Under the pieces are notes generated by a model that did not search any database, was not told where the DNA came from, and saw only the letters and a list, made by a program, of their open reading frames with translations. Position numbers and translations under genes: made by a program. From positions 1 through 64,000 of the forward strand of contig NZ_CANMVK010000003.1 in the NCBI RefSeq assembly GCF_947501405.1: 64,000 nt of DNA. Direction: 5' to 3'. This stretch comes from an uncultured Hoeflea sp. GTDB taxonomy: Bacteria > Pseudomonadota > Alphaproteobacteria > Rhizobiales > Rhizobiaceae. Every line of letters starts with the position of its first letter. The first letter of the stretch is position 1. Below, piece by piece: positions 13,448-24,115 of the stretch.

Positions 13448-13784
13448 TTCACTTTGTCCTGCGTTTTGCTGGATGCTGGTTGCTGCGATGGGCTGACTCC
13501 TCCGACCGCCGGGCAACAAAAAAGAGCGGGTCCTTGCGGGCCCACCCTTGCTCATAACGATCAAGAATTTGGGCGGCTTATAGCCTGATTTGAGGCCAGG
13601 GGCAAGATGTTTCGGCCCAGACGCCGGGACCGGTCCGCTGGCGTCGCCCGGTTTGACTGCCGCAGTGTGTATGTTGGGATTAACTCCGGATTTAGCCAAA
13701 GGCCATTATTGTCGAAATCATGCCACAATCGGACTCGCTCAGCGCCGGCACGGCGAGACGAACGGACCGATCCCGGGGGAGCCA
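13448..13784. other. divergent intergenic region between rimP and the PIG-L gene
   Basis: These 337 bases hold the leader and promoter of the rimP operon (minus) and the promoter of the PIG-L gene (plus). Apart from the hairpin at 13518-13553 I see no gene; open frames here have no recognisable family. Confidence 0.5.
13518..13553 (-). terminator. terminator-like hairpin in the rimP operon leader
   Basis: On the minus strand, GAGC (13550-13553) and GGGT (13544-13547), with two unpaired bases between, pair with GCTC (13524-13527) and ACCC (13528-13531). The stem is followed at once by six T residues (13518-13523). It lies about 70 bases before the rimP start, inside the 5' leader, since the gene upstream is divergent. 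It therefore looks like an attenuator for the nusA operon rather than the end of another gene. Confidence 0.65.
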
Positions 13785-14582
13785 ATGACAGCCGATCCTG
13801 ATCTGCAAAACAACGCCGTCATCATCGCCGCACACCCGGACGATGAGATCCTCTGGTTCTCATCGATCATGAAGCAGGCGAAACAGGTCATCATCCTGTA
13901 TCGCGATTTCTGGGCTTCGCCGGATCTTGGCGACAAGCGCGCCGCGGCGATCGCCAACTTGCCGCATGACAATGTGACATGGCTGGAACTCAGCGAATCC
14001 GGGTCTTTCGGGTGCGCCAATTGGCAGTCACCGGTCATTTCTGACGACGGGCTGGCCTTTGCCGCGGAGGCGACGCTCAGGGACATCAAGTCGCTGGTCA
14101 AGAAGGCGTTGCCGTTGGCAGCGCCAGCGTCAGCGGTGCGGCTGTCGCAGGCCTATGCGCAAAACTTCCTGGCGATCATCGACAGCCTTCGCCCGATCCT
14201 GACTGCGGACATGAACGTGTTTACCCACAATCCGTGGGGCGAATACGGACATGAAGACCATGTGCAGTGTTTCCGCGCGGTCGATCTGCTGCGCCGGGAG
14301 ATCGGGTTCAAATTGTGGATGTCCAACTACTGCACCGAGCGCTCATTGCCACTGGCGATGTCCTATTTCCAATGCGAACCGGGACCGTTCGTCCGGCTGC
14401 CAACCGACATCGACTACGCGCGGCAGGTCGCGCAGGTCTATATCGATGCCGGTTGCTGGACCTGGGTCGACGACTGGGCCTGGTTTGAGGACGAATGCTT
14501 CATGGAGGCGCCGGAAGGCCCCTCGAACTCGCAAGCGTCGGGTCACCTGTTCCCGCTCAATTTCTTTTCGATGGGAAAATAG
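13785..14582 (+). CDS. PIG-L family N-acetylglucosaminyl deacetylase-like protein
   Basis: A 265-residue metal-dependent hydrolase. The AHPDDEILWFSS motif near residue 15 and the later NPWGEYGHEDH segment supply the zinc-binding His/Asp set of the PIG-L/MshB/LmbE fold. Members remove acetyl groups from GlcNAc-linked substrates; the actual substrate here is unknown. The ATG follows GGGGGAG at good spacing. The gene stands alone, divergent from rimP and converging on trmB with 11 bases between the stops. Confidence 0.85.
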   Translation: MTADPDLQNNAVIIAAHPDDEILWFSSIMKQAKQVIILYRDFWASPDLGDKRAAAIANLPHDNVTWLELSESGSFGCANWQSPVISDDGLAFAAEATLRDIKSLVKKALPLAAPASAVRLSQAYAQNFLAIIDSLRPILTADMNVFTHNPWGEYGHEDHVQCFRAVDLLRREIGFKLWMSNYCTERSLPLAMSYFQCEPGPFVRLPTDIDYARQVAQVYIDAGCWTWVDDWAWFEDECFMEAPEGPSNSQASGHLFPLNFFSMGK

Positions 14583-14593
14583 GCCGAAGACGT

Positions 14594-15298
14594 TCAGCCA
14601 AGACGCTGGAACGTCAGATAGCAGGGTGTGCGGCCTTCGCGGATCGCCTTGGCCTCATAGCGCGTGCCGGGCCAACCGGACCAGGGTTCGCGCCAATCAG
14701 CGGCCTTGTTTGCTGTCCACTCGAAATCCGGATGGTCTTCGATATGGGCCAGTGTCCAGTTGACGTAAGTGTCGATGTCGGAGGCGAAGCAGAACCGGCC
14801 TCCAGACTTGAGCACCCGGGCAAAGCGATCGAGATTGACCTTCGAGACGAAGCGCCGCTTCCAGTGCTTTTTCTTGGGCCAGGGATCGGGATAGAGCAGA
14901 TCAATCTGGTCAATGCAGCCGTCCGGCAGCCAATCGAGCAGTTGAGTGGCGTCATCATCGTGGACGCGAATGTTGTCGAGCCCCAGCGCGTCGAGCGACG
15001 CCAGCATCTTGGCCATGGAATTGACGAAGGGCTCGACACCGATGAAGCCGGTCTCTGGGCTTTCCTGCGCCCGGTGCAACAGGTGCTCACCGCCGCCAAA
15101 CCCGATCTCAAGCCGGAGCCGTTCGAACCGGCGCGGCCAGAGCCCCTCAAGCCGAGCGGGCGCCGGCCGGTCAAGATCGAGCTTGAGTTCGGGCAGGCGC
15201 CGGATAAGGGCTTCTGACTGGGCGCCCTTGAGCGGCTTGCCCTTGCGCCGCCCATAGAAGGCCTCGGTGGCGCGGCTGCGCCGCTGCGGTTCGGCCAT
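14594..15298 (-). CDS. trmB: tRNA (guanine(46)-N7)-methyltransferase
   Basis: A 234-residue SAM-dependent enzyme that methylates G46 in the tRNA variable loop. The start is the ATG of [21 protein letters not shown], preceded by AGGTGG; a GTG three codons earlier is possible. The family motifs [11 protein letters not shown] (motif I), [10 protein letters not shown] and [14 protein letters not shown] are intact. It follows metK, the SAM synthetase, by 33 bases on the same strand, a sensible pairing of SAM supply and use. Confidence 0.96.
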   Translation of the reverse strand: MAEPQRRSRATEAFYGRRKGKPLKGAQSEALIRRLPELKLDLDRPAPARLEGLWPRRFERLRLEIGFGGGEHLLHRAQESPETGFIGVEPFVNSMAKMLASLDALGLDNIRVHDDDATQLLDWLPDGCIDQIDLLYPDPWPKKKHWKRRFVSKVNLDRFARVLKSGGRFCFASDIDTYVNWTLAHIEDHPDFEWTANKAADWREPWSGWPGTRYEAKAIREGRTPCYLTFQRLG

Positions 15299-15331
15299 GG
15301 CGTCCACCTGTCAGGTCGACCGGCGTTGCGC

Positions 15332-16573
<1,242 letters not shown>

Positions 16574-16641
16574 TGCGGGCTCCATCTACAGTCAAGGAGA
16601 GGCTTGTGTAGTGGCAACACGCGAGGCTGACAAGGTCAGAA

Positions 16642-16668
16642 TGACATAAATATATCTTGATATGGTCA
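16642..16668. promoter_or_regulatory. imperfect dyad upstream of metK (operator candidate)
   Basis: A TGACATA half-site at the left and TATGGTCA at the right form an imperfect inverted repeat about 27 bases long. An inner ATATC-TT-GATAT palindrome lies at 16652-16663. It is the only AT-rich stretch in the gap between the XRE regulator and metK and probably overlaps the metK promoter. That the neighbouring XRE regulator binds it is inference. Confidence 0.4.
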
Positions 16669-16679
16669 TTTGATGTTGC

Positions 16680-16712
16680 AGCGCCGGGCCTTCCATGAGC
16701 CCGGCGTCGCAT
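16680..16712 (-). terminator. hairpin after the XRE regulator gene
   Basis: A GC-rich inverted repeat (GCCGGGC and GCCCGGC arms) follows the regulator's stop on the minus strand. It lacks a clear U-tract, so it may be a partial terminator separating the regulator from metK. Confidence 0.45.
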
Positions 16713-16733
16713 CACTGATGGCGCGCGAGGCGC

Positions 16734-17153
16734 TCAGCCAAGCTCTGGTTCGGCGGCAAGCGCCTTGACAAGATCGACCAGCTTGCGGCGAACCTTGGGA
16801 TCCGGGATCTTGATAAAGGCGCGGTTGAGCTGCAGACCCTCTGACGAGGACAGGAAGTCGACGACATAGTTGGAGCTGTTGGCCTCGGCCATTCCGGGCT
16901 GACCCGTGGAAGGATCGCCTGGCGCATCCTCAAAAAAGAAACTCACCGGCACATTGAGAATGGTGGAGATGTTTTGCAGCCGGCTGGCGCCAACGCGGTT
17001 GGTGCCCTTTTCATATTTCTGAATCTGCTGGAACGTAATCCCCAGCGCTTCTCCAAGTTTCTCCTGGCTCATGCCGAGCATTGTGCGTCGAAGACGAATC
17101 CGGCTGCCGACATGGATGTCGATCGGATTCGGCTTTTTCTTGTTCTCAATCAT
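16734..17153 (-). CDS. XRE-family HTH regulator, PraR-like
   Basis: A 139-residue cytosolic DNA-binding protein. A Cro/CI-type helix-turn-helix occupies residues 15-70 (IRLRRTMLGMSQEKLGEALGI, FQQIQKYEKGTNRVG). A short C-terminal extension ends in the conserved rhizobial segment IPDPKVRRKLVDLVKALA. It strongly resembles PraR of Rhizobium and Azorhizobium, a regulator of quorum sensing, biofilm and reb genes, and it sits between lnt and metK as I recall for Rhizobium. The exact target set here is not visible. Confidence 0.85.
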   Translation of the reverse strand: MIENKKKPNPIDIHVGSRIRLRRTMLGMSQEKLGEALGITFQQIQKYEKGTNRVGASRLQNISTILNVPVSFFFEDAPGDPSTGQPGMAEANSSNYVVDFLSSSEGLQLNRAFIKIPDPKVRRKLVDLVKALAAEPELG

Positions 17154-17281
17154 ATTTTCGTCCTGACAAGAGCCTGCGACTCTCTGGTTGATTTATCCCG
17201 CCTTGATTGCATTTCCGAATTTCACAAAACTGCGAACCGCAAGGGAACGATCCCATGACGGGAAGTGGGTTGACGAAAACA

Positions 17282-17310
17282 ACTATGCAATTTTAGGGGT
17301 TTTCCGTCAA
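17282..17310 (-). promoter_or_regulatory. candidate promoter of the PraR-like gene
   Basis: On the minus strand TTGACG (17305-17310) is followed after exactly 17 bases by CATAGT (17282-17287). The -35 hexamer overlaps the end of lnt, so the regulator likely has its own transcript beside any read-through from lnt. Confidence 0.5.
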
Positions 17311-18923
17311 TCAGAGCTGTATTTTTTACCTCTGCGCGCAGCCACCACTAACAATACCATTATGGCGATAATCAATCCAAAGTTAAATTCCCTGTTTTTT
17401 TCGCTCCAATGGGGTGCGGACGCAGCCGGCAGTTCCACGTCGAAGGCGCCGGATTGTCCAAGCGGCAGGCTGCCGACCACGCGGCCGGCGGAATCGGTGA
17501 CCACCGAGATGCCGCTGTTGGCCGCCCTGACAAGCGGCAGCCGGGTTTCCACCGCACGCAATTGTGCCTGGCGCAGGTGCTGATAAGGCCCGGGAGTATT
17601 GCCATACCATGCATCGTTGGTGAGGTTGAGCAGCATGTCGCCGCGGCCTTCTTCGACTTCGGCCAAGCCGGGAAAAATCGCCTCGTAGCAGACCAGCGGG
17701 ACCGCGCCCAATCCGCCGGGCAAGGCCAGAAGGCCGCGACGTTCGGCCGCTGAAAATCCGCCGAAGGTTTCGGCCACCGGACTGAGACCATATTGGCGCA
17801 ACAGGTCTTCGAACGGCAGATATTCGCCGAAGGGAACAAGGTGGGCCTTGTCGGCCGATCCGATGATCTGGCCCTCATCATCGATGGCATAGATGGTGTT
17901 GTAGTAGCGTTGGGCAGCGCCGCCGACGCCCTCTTCCGGCCGGACCGCACCGGTCACCAGGGTTTGGCCAACCTGCAGCATATCCGCCATCCGCGACAGC
18001 GCGCCGGGGTTCTCGGTCAACAGGAACGGCAATGCGGTTTCAGGCCAGATGATGTGCGTGGGACGGGCTTCGCCCGGGCGCGGCGAAAGCGCGCTAAGGT
18101 CAAGCAATTGCTGGAAAATTCTTTCCCGCTCGGCCATGTCCCATTTGGCCGACTGGTTGACCGCGGGCTGGACGATGCGGATGACCGCGCCACCCGATTG
18201 CGGTGGCGCACCATCATGCCGCGACAGTGCGAACCAGCCATATCCGACATGGGTAAGAAACAGTGCAAGTGCCGCCAGTTGCCCGGGAACAGCGCCGCGG
18301 CCGGTACCGATCAGCGCCGGTACCGAAAACACGAACACCGTCAGCGCCGACATGCCGTAGATGCCGACAATCTCGGAGGACTGCATCATCAGCGGCGTCG
18401 GCATTGCGGCATAGCCGATGGCGTTCCAGGGAAAGCCGGTAAAGGCAAAACCACGCACCCATTCCAGCAGTCCGAATGCTGCCGAGAGCGCTGCGATGCG
18501 GCCCAGCCCATCCGACCACATCAGCCGGGCCAGCGCCGTCGCCGCACCATAAAACAACGCCAGCAGGGCCGGCAGTCCGAACACTGCGATCGGCAACGCC
18601 CAGGCAAAACTTTCCGCATCCACCAGCAGTGCATTGGCAAGCCACCACAAGCCGGCGGTGAAATAGCCGAAACCGAACCACCAGCCAGTGGCAAAGGCCG
18701 GGCGCAGCCGCCCCAGCGGGCCGGCGTCCGCCGCGCCGCTGGCGCCATCGAGCAGCCAGACCAGCACCGGGAGGGAGACAAACAGCGTCGCGAAAAAGTT
18801 GAATGGCGGCAGTGCCAATACCGCCAGCGCTCCGGCAAACACCGCCAAGGCGATGCGCTTGAGGCCCCAGCTCAACATAATGTGTTCAGCGATTCGTTCC
18901 AATTTCCGGCCATCCCCCGCCAT
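17307..18923 (-). CDS. lnt: apolipoprotein N-acyltransferase
   Basis: A 538-residue inner-membrane enzyme that adds the third acyl chain to lipoproteins. The N-terminal half has six or more membrane helices, and the C-terminal half is a nitrilase-like periplasmic domain. The catalytic triad is visible as Glu in WPETALPFL, Lys in KAHLVPFGEYLPF and Cys in VCYEAIFPG. A last hydrophobic helix precedes a basic end. The start at MAGDGRKLERIAEH is the more likely of two; a GTG seven codons upstream is possible. It lies between corC and the PraR-like gene. Confidence 0.95.
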   Translation of the reverse strand: MAGDGRKLERIAEHIMLSWGLKRIALAVFAGALAVLALPPFNFFATLFVSLPVLVWLLDGASGAADAGPLGRLRPAFATGWWFGFGYFTAGLWWLANALLVDAESFAWALPIAVFGLPALLALFYGAATALARLMWSDGLGRIAALSAAFGLLEWVRGFAFTGFPWNAIGYAAMPTPLMMQSSEIVGIYGMSALTVFVFSVPALIGTGRGAVPGQLAALALFLTHVGYGWFALSRHDGAPPQSGGAVIRIVQPAVNQSAKWDMAERERIFQQLLDLSALSPRPGEARPTHIIWPETALPFLLTENPGALSRMADMLQVGQTLVTGAVRPEEGVGGAAQRYYNTIYAIDDEGQIIGSADKAHLVPFGEYLPFEDLLRQYGLSPVAETFGGFSAAERRGLLALPGGLGAVPLVCYEAIFPGLAEVEEGRGDMLLNLTNDAWYGNTPGPYQHLRQAQLRAVETRLPLVRAANSGISVVTDSAGRVVGSLPLGQSGAFDVELPAASAPHWSEKNREFNFGLIIAIMVLLVVAARRGKKYSSD

Positions 18924-19064
18924 CGCCGCCCCGTAGCACCGCACCGGCTGCCGGGTCAGGGCGAATCAGTTGCGGCATCCTTTCAAAAAACGAAGGCGAT
19001 GTCCGGTGTGGATGGCGGCTTTTTTGGACTGGCGCGAGGCTATGCAGCCTCTGCCGCGCCGCCA

Positions 19065-20210
19065 TCAGGCAGCGCTGGCGTCATCGGGCTGGGATTTCTT
19101 GGCAGGCGGCGCGGTTTTCTTGACCGGCGGCTCGGCGCGGGTCGTGCGACGGCGTGCACCGTGGCGCTTTCGCACGATGCGCACCCGCTTGACCCGGCGC
19201 GGATCGGCGTCGGTGACGTGAAACTCGAACCCCGCGACGGCCTGGACCACTTCGCCACGAACGGGCACCCGGCCAAGTTCCGAAAAAATCAGCCCGCCGA
19301 CGGTGTCGACCTCCTCGCTCTGCTCGCGGATGTCGAAATCCGGGCCGATTTCCTTGGCAAGATCGTCAAGCTCGGCCTTTGCGTCGACAATCCAGATGTC
19401 GTCGCTGGATTTGCGAATCAGGTTTTCCTCTTCATCGTCGTGCTCGTCGGCGATATCGCCCACAACCATCTCGACGATGTCTTCAAGCGACACCAGACCA
19501 TCGGTGCCGCCATATTCATCAATCACCAGCGCCATCTGGATACGGTTGGCCTGCATGCGCTGCATCAAATCCGACGCATGCATTGACGCGGGCACGAACA
19601 GCACCTTGCGGGTGATGCCCGATTCCTGAAGCGTCTTGGTTAAATCCACTCTCGACAATTCCAGCGCATTGAGCGGCGTGCGCTTTGGCTGCACGGCAGC
19701 GTTCTTGGCGGTGGATTTGCGTTTTGTGCGGGCCTGTTTGGTAATCCAGGCGAGCAGATCGCGAATGTGGATCATTCCGCGCGGATCGTCGAGATTTTCA
19801 TCATAGACCGGCATGCGCGAGCGGCCGGACTCTTCGAAAATTTCCAGCAACCGGCCGAGCGTGGTGGTCTGGTCGACCGCCTCGATGTCGGTGCGCGGCA
19901 CCATGACGTCTTCCACACGCACCTCGCGAAGCCGCAGGATGTTGTGCAGCATGGCGCGCTCATCGGGCGAGAAGGCCTCGTGCAATTCGCCGCCCGACTG
20001 CAAGGCATCGGTCAGATCCTCACGAATCGTCTCGCGGTCGGAAGGGGGAAACAGGGCACGCACCAGCCGCTGCCACAGGCCCATGCCGTTGCGCTCGTCC
20101 GGCGCTTGCGGCACGGGCACGGGAAGGTAACTGTCCGCGTCTTCGGAATTGGAAGCGCTGGTAGCGCTTTGCGCTTCGCCGGTCTGTGCCGGGGCATTGC
20201 TGTCGGTCAT
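19065..20210 (-). CDS. corC: CorC/HlyC-type CBS-domain protein
   Basis: A 381-residue soluble protein with two CBS domains (MVPRTDIEAVDQTTTLGRLLE, RKVLFVPASMHASDLMQRM) and a C-terminal CorC_HlyC transporter-associated domain. It lacks the N-terminal DUF21 membrane region of larger CNNM-type proteins. It is linked to magnesium and cobalt efflux or membrane ion balance by family knowledge only. The ATG follows GAAGAGACA. The C-terminal 45 residues are lysine, alanine and proline rich. It lies between ybeY and lnt, an order conserved in many proteobacteria. Confidence 0.9.
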   Translation of the reverse strand: MTDSNAPAQTGEAQSATSASNSEDADSYLPVPVPQAPDERNGMGLWQRLVRALFPPSDRETIREDLTDALQSGGELHEAFSPDERAMLHNILRLREVRVEDVMVPRTDIEAVDQTTTLGRLLEIFEESGRSRMPVYDENLDDPRGMIHIRDLLAWITKQARTKRKSTAKNAAVQPKRTPLNALELSRVDLTKTLQESGITRKVLFVPASMHASDLMQRMQANRIQMALVIDEYGGTDGLVSLEDIVEMVVGDIADEHDDEEENLIRKSSDDIWIVDAKAELDDLAKEIGPDFDIREQSEEVDTVGGLIFSELGRVPVRGEVVQAVAGFEFHVTDADPRRVKRVRIVRKRHGARRRTTRAEPPVKKTAPPAKKSQPDDASAA

Positions 20211-20223
20211 TGTCTCTTCAACG

Positions 20224-20751
20224 TCAAACCGGCTCGGAGCAGCCGTAAGGATCAGATAGGTCAAGCGAGATCAAAATGCGAGTCTCGATAGCTTCCATTT
20301 TCTCCGCATCGTCGTTTTCAATGTGATCATAGCCAAAAAGGTGAAGAAATCCGTGAACAATGAGATGGGCAATGTGCTCATCAACGGGCTTGCCCAGTTC
20401 GGAGGCTTCGCGTTCGATGGTTTCGCGGGCCAGGATGATGTCGCCCAGCATCGGTCCCGGCATGCCGCCCGGCGCAAGCTCAAAGGCGGGAAATGAAAGC
20501 ACATTGGTGGGCTTGGGCTGTCCGCGCCATTCCGAATTGATCGCCTTGACCATCTCGTCATTGCCGAGCACCAGCGAGACCTCCGGCGGATCGGCGGGAA
20601 AGGGCTGCGCCTCGTTTTCAGCAAGGTCGCGCATGGCGGCGGCCAGCACTTCGCCCGCACGCGCCTCAAGACGCGCGACATCCCCCCAGTCTCCGGCCTC
20701 GACCGAAAGTCCGAGATCGACAGATGGTCCGGCAGAAGTCGGGGCGTTCAT
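20224..20751 (-). CDS. ybeY: endoribonuclease YbeY (16S rRNA maturation)
   Basis: A 175-residue zinc-dependent RNase involved in 16S rRNA 3'-end processing and ribosome quality control. The metal site HGFLHLFGYDH is intact near residue 135. The conserved segment PTNVLSFPAFE precedes it. Its start overlaps the phoH stop by four bases (ATGA), so the two are translationally coupled. YbeY from Sinorhizobium is also linked to sRNA regulation. Confidence 0.95.
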   Translation of the reverse strand: MNAPTSAGPSVDLGLSVEAGDWGDVARLEARAGEVLAAAMRDLAENEAQPFPADPPEVSLVLGNDEMVKAINSEWRGQPKPTNVLSFPAFELAPGGMPGPMLGDIILARETIEREASELGKPVDEHIAHLIVHGFLHLFGYDHIENDDAEKMEAIETRILISLDLSDPYGCSEPV

Positions 20752-21794
20752 GCGCCCGGTTCGGTTTTTGGGTGTTCGCGGCGGCCATAGGCCTCAACGA
20801 TGCGCTGAACCAGCGGATGGCGCACCACATCGGCCTCGCGGAACCGGCAGGTGACCACACCATCGACGCCGTCGAGAATCGACAGTGCTTCCACCAGGCC
20901 CGAGGTGACGCCGCGCGGCAGGTCGACCTGGCTGGGATCGCCGGTGACGATCATCCGCGAGTTCTCGCCCAGCCGGGTGAGAAACATCTTCATCTGCATC
21001 TGCGTGGTGTTTTGGGCTTCATCGAGAATGACGACGGCATTGCCGAGTGTGCGCCCGCGCATGAAGGCCAGCGGAGCGATCTCGATGACGCCGGCGGTGA
21101 TCGCGCGCTCGACCTTGTCGCCCGGCATCATGTCGTAAAGCGCATCATAAAGCGGCCGCAGATAGGGATCGACCTTTTCCTTCATGTCGCCGGGCAGGAA
21201 GCCCAGCCGCTCGCCGGCCTCGACCGCCGGGCGCGACAGAATAATCCGTTCGACCGAACCGCGCTCGAGAAGCTGGGCGGCGTAGGCGACGGCCAGATAG
21301 GTCTTGCCGGTGCCGGCCGGGCCCACGCCAAACACCAGCTCAGCACGCTCCATCGCCCGCATGTAGGCGTCCTGGGTGGGCGTGCGTGCCATGATGGTCT
21401 TCTTGCGGGTCGAAATCTGGGCCAGCGCCAGCTTGCCTTTTCGCTCCAGCGTCGGCAGCACCAGTTGATCGTCAGCGGCCAGCGCCATGCGGATTGCGCC
21501 TTCGACATCGGAGACTTCGACACTCGATCCCTTGAGCAGCCGGTCATAGAGATGATCGAGCGCACGGCGGGCCTGATTGGTGGCGACTTCCTCGCCGCTC
21601 AGGGTGACGGTGTTGCCGCGGGAGCGGGCGTCCACCTTCAGTTTCTGCTCGATCAGCGCCAGATTCTGGTCGAACTGCCCGAACAATTCACTGGCCAGCC
21701 GGTTGTTTTCGAAGGTAAGCGCGAGTTGGGTCTCGTCGGATGCGCCGGAAGCCGGCGCGGTTACGTCTGCCTGGGACAGGTGCTCGGCGGTCAA
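20748..21794 (-). CDS. PhoH-like ATPase
   Basis: A 348-residue cytosolic P-loop ATPase. An N-terminal KH-like part (residues 25-100) precedes the PhoH domain, whose Walker A is [11 protein letters not shown] (residues 155-165) and Walker B is [11 protein letters not shown]. Partnership with YbeY in RNA metabolism is suggested by the conserved phoH-ybeY adjacency. It overlaps miaB upstream and ybeY downstream by four bases each. Confidence 0.93.
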   Translation of the reverse strand: MTAEHLSQADVTAPASGASDETQLALTFENNRLASELFGQFDQNLALIEQKLKVDARSRGNTVTLSGEEVATNQARRALDHLYDRLLKGSSVEVSDVEGAIRMALAADDQLVLPTLERKGKLALAQISTRKKTIMARTPTQDAYMRAMERAELVFGVGPAGTGKTYLAVAYAAQLLERGSVERIILSRPAVEAGERLGFLPGDMKEKVDPYLRPLYDALYDMMPGDKVERAITAGVIEIAPLAFMRGRTLGNAVVILDEAQNTTQMQMKMFLTRLGENSRMIVTGDPSQVDLPRGVTSGLVEALSILDGVDGVVTCRFREADVVRHPLVQRIVEAYGRREHPKTEPGA

Positions 21795-23227
21795 ACGATC
21801 TCGCTCCTTGGTTGGTCGCCATTGGCCCCAACCGGTTCGGCAAAGAGGCTGTTGGTGCCGGTCTGCATGATTCGCACACTGACAATGTCACCGATTTGCC
21901 CGGCCTTTGCATCAACAATTACCGGCTGCAGCCAGGGCGACCGGCCAACCAGTTGGCCGGTGTTGCGCCCGGATTTCTCCAGAAGCAGGTCGACGGTCCT
22001 GCCGATGCAGCCGCGGCCGAAGGCGCGGGTCTGTTCGCTGATGAGCGCCTGCAGTTCCGCAAGCCGTGCGGATTTGACCGCCTCATCCACCTGCCCGTCC
22101 ATTCCGGCGCCGGGCGTGCCCGGGCGGATCGAGTATTTGAACGAAAACGCCGCGGCATATTCGACATCGCGGATCAACCGCAGGGTGTCTTGGAAATCGG
22201 CATCGGTTTCGCCGGGAAAACCGACAATGAAATCGCCCGACAGCGCGATATCGGGCCGCGCCTTACGGATTTTCTCGACCAGCCGGATGTAGTCTTCAGC
22301 CGTATGGCGGCGATTCATGGCTTTAAGAATCCGGTCCGAACCCGATTGCACCGGCAGATGCAGATAGGGCATCAGTTGGGGCAGATCGCGATGGGCTTCA
22401 ATCAGCGCGTCATCCATGTCCCGCGGGTGGCTGGTGGTGTAGCGGATGCGGTCGAGCCCCTCGATCTTGGCCAATCGACGCACCAGTTCGCCCAGACCCC
22501 ACTCACGACCATCGCCGCCCTCGCCGTGCCAGGCGTTGACGTTCTGGCCGAGAAGCGTGATTTCACGGACCCCGGCCTGCGCCAGCCGTTCGGCCTCCTG
22601 GAGGATTTTGCCGACCGGGCGCGAGACTTCAGCGCCCCTTGTGTAGGGCACCACGCAGAAGGTGCAGAATTTGTCGCAGCCTTCCTGGACGGTCAGAAAG
22701 GCGCTGACGCCGCGGCCGCGAATGGCTGCCGCTGCGGCGGCCGGGAGACGGTCGAACTTGTCTTCGGCCGGAAACTCGGTCTCCACGACGCTTTCGCCCG
22801 CACGGGCGCGTTCGAGCGCATCGGGCAGCCGGTGATAGGTCTGCGGTCCGATGACGACGTCGACCACCGGCGCCCGGCGGATGATCTCCTGCCCCTCGGC
22901 CTGGGCGACGCAGCCGGCAACGGCAACCATCAGATCCCCGCCCTCCTCGTTGCGCTGCTGTTTGAGCTTGGCCAGGCGGCCCAATTGCGAGTAGACCTTT
23001 TCAGCGGCCTTTTCGCGAATGTGGCAGGTGTTGATCAGCACCAGATCGGCGGCCTCGACACTGTCCACCGGCTGATAGCCGTCGCGCGTCAGGGCATCGC
23101 CCATGCGTTCGCTATCGTAGACATTCATCTGACAGCCATAGGTTTTGACGAAGACCTTTTTTGCGGACGCGCCGGATTGCGCCGCGGGCGCTGCATCTTC
23201 GATATCGTGAGGGATCGTTTGGGTCAT
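21791..23227 (-). CDS. miaB: tRNA-2-methylthio-N6-dimethylallyladenosine synthase
   Basis: A 478-residue radical-SAM enzyme that adds the methylthio group to i6A37 in tRNA. The N-terminal UPF0004 domain has [11 protein letters not shown] and NTCHIREKA. The radical-SAM cluster cysteines are in [22 protein letters not shown] domain ends the protein. A non-conserved start of about 20 residues precedes the first motif. It overlaps phoH by four bases and lies 42 bases after plsC. Confidence 0.96.
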   Translation of the reverse strand: MTQTIPHDIEDAAPAAQSGASAKKVFVKTYGCQMNVYDSERMGDALTRDGYQPVDSVEAADLVLINTCHIREKAAEKVYSQLGRLAKLKQQRNEEGGDLMVAVAGCVAQAEGQEIIRRAPVVDVVIGPQTYHRLPDALERARAGESVVETEFPAEDKFDRLPAAAAAAIRGRGVSAFLTVQEGCDKFCTFCVVPYTRGAEVSRPVGKILQEAERLAQAGVREITLLGQNVNAWHGEGGDGREWGLGELVRRLAKIEGLDRIRYTTSHPRDMDDALIEAHRDLPQLMPYLHLPVQSGSDRILKAMNRRHTAEDYIRLVEKIRKARPDIALSGDFIVGFPGETDADFQDTLRLIRDVEYAAAFSFKYSIRPGTPGAGMDGQVDEAVKSARLAELQALISEQTRAFGRGCIGRTVDLLLEKSGRNTGQLVGRSPWLQPVIVDAKAGQIGDIVSVRIMQTGTNSLFAEPVGANGDQPRSEIV

Positions 23228-23269
23228 GGGGGGCTTTTAACGACAATTGTGCGGCTTGAAAATGGCGAT

Positions 23270-24067
23270 TCAGCCGCCGGGGGTTCCGCGCAGGGCGGCG
23301 GCCAGTCCGGCGCGAACCCGAGCCTCGGCCAGACGCGCGGTCTGCTTGCGATCAGCGTCGGCGCCGAATTCGATCGGATCGGCAAAAACCACGTCGACCT
23401 CCAGCGCGCCTTCCCTGAGAACCCTGATGAGATGCGGCCCCAAAGCCACATCGCCGGGCCATGCCGCCACGGGGCGGTGGTAGCGCCCCATCGGCAGCCC
23501 ATGAATGCCGGTATAGGCGATTGCGACCGGCTGGATATGCACCACCCCGTCGGGCGCATGCGGACGCGCAGCACTTGCCGCGCCAAACAGCGAGGATTTG
23601 AACGGAAGCACGCGATTGCCGTCGGAGGTTGTGCCTTCAGCGAACAAAACCACCACTTCGCCGGCAACCAGCCGCCGCGACACGTCGGAGATCTGGCTCC
23701 CGGTCTTGCGGCGCTCTTCGCGCTCGACAAACACCGAACGCTGCAGCCGCGCCAGCCAGCCGAACACCGGCCAGTCCCGCACCTCCGCCTTGGCGATAAA
23801 CACCACATCGGCCACCGATCCCAGCACCATGATGTCTTTCCAGGACACGTGATTGGAGGCGAGCAGCAACGGCCGCCGGGCCGACATCGAGCCGTGCACC
23901 ACCACTTTAAGCCCGATCAACCGGCACATCATCCGGTGCCACCAGCGCGGCAGCCTTTGCATGAGTGAGTGGCCAAAGCCGAGTGCCAGCAACTGCACCG
24001 GCAACAACGCAAGCGTCAGCAGCGCGAAGGCCGTTATGATCAGTGCAATGCGCAGCACGGATATCAT
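23270..24067 (-). CDS. plsC: 1-acyl-sn-glycerol-3-phosphate acyltransferase
   Basis: A 265-residue membrane-anchored acyltransferase making phosphatidic acid. A hydrophobic N-terminal helix (residues 1-30) precedes the PlsC motif NHVSWKD and the phosphate-binding motif FAEGTTSDG. Ornithine-lipid acyltransferases (OlsA) share these motifs, so the acceptor could differ; absence of olsB beside it favours glycerolipid synthesis. It lies between mur/fur and miaB. Confidence 0.85.
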   Translation of the reverse strand: MISVLRIALIITAFALLTLALLPVQLLALGFGHSLMQRLPRWWHRMMCRLIGLKVVVHGSMSARRPLLLASNHVSWKDIMVLGSVADVVFIAKAEVRDWPVFGWLARLQRSVFVEREERRKTGSQISDVSRRLVAGEVVVLFAEGTTSDGNRVLPFKSSLFGAASAARPHAPDGVVHIQPVAIAYTGIHGLPMGRYHRPVAAWPGDVALGPHLIRVLREGALEVDVVFADPIEFGADADRKQTARLAEARVRAGLAAALRGTPGG

Positions 24068-24115
24068 GTGCGGCTTGCGGCCGCGCGGCCAAAGCTTAGC
24101 GTAAGCACGGTCGCC

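Noticed and set aside
16574-16641. Possible SAM-sensing riboswitch upstream of metK
   Set aside because: I could not find the SAM-II or SAM/SAH core elements in the right order; the only clear structure is the dyad listed above.
19036-19051. Small perfect hairpin after corC (GAGGCT/AGCCTC)
   Set aside because: A six-pair stem with no T-tract on the minus strand is too weak to call a terminator in this GC-rich genome.
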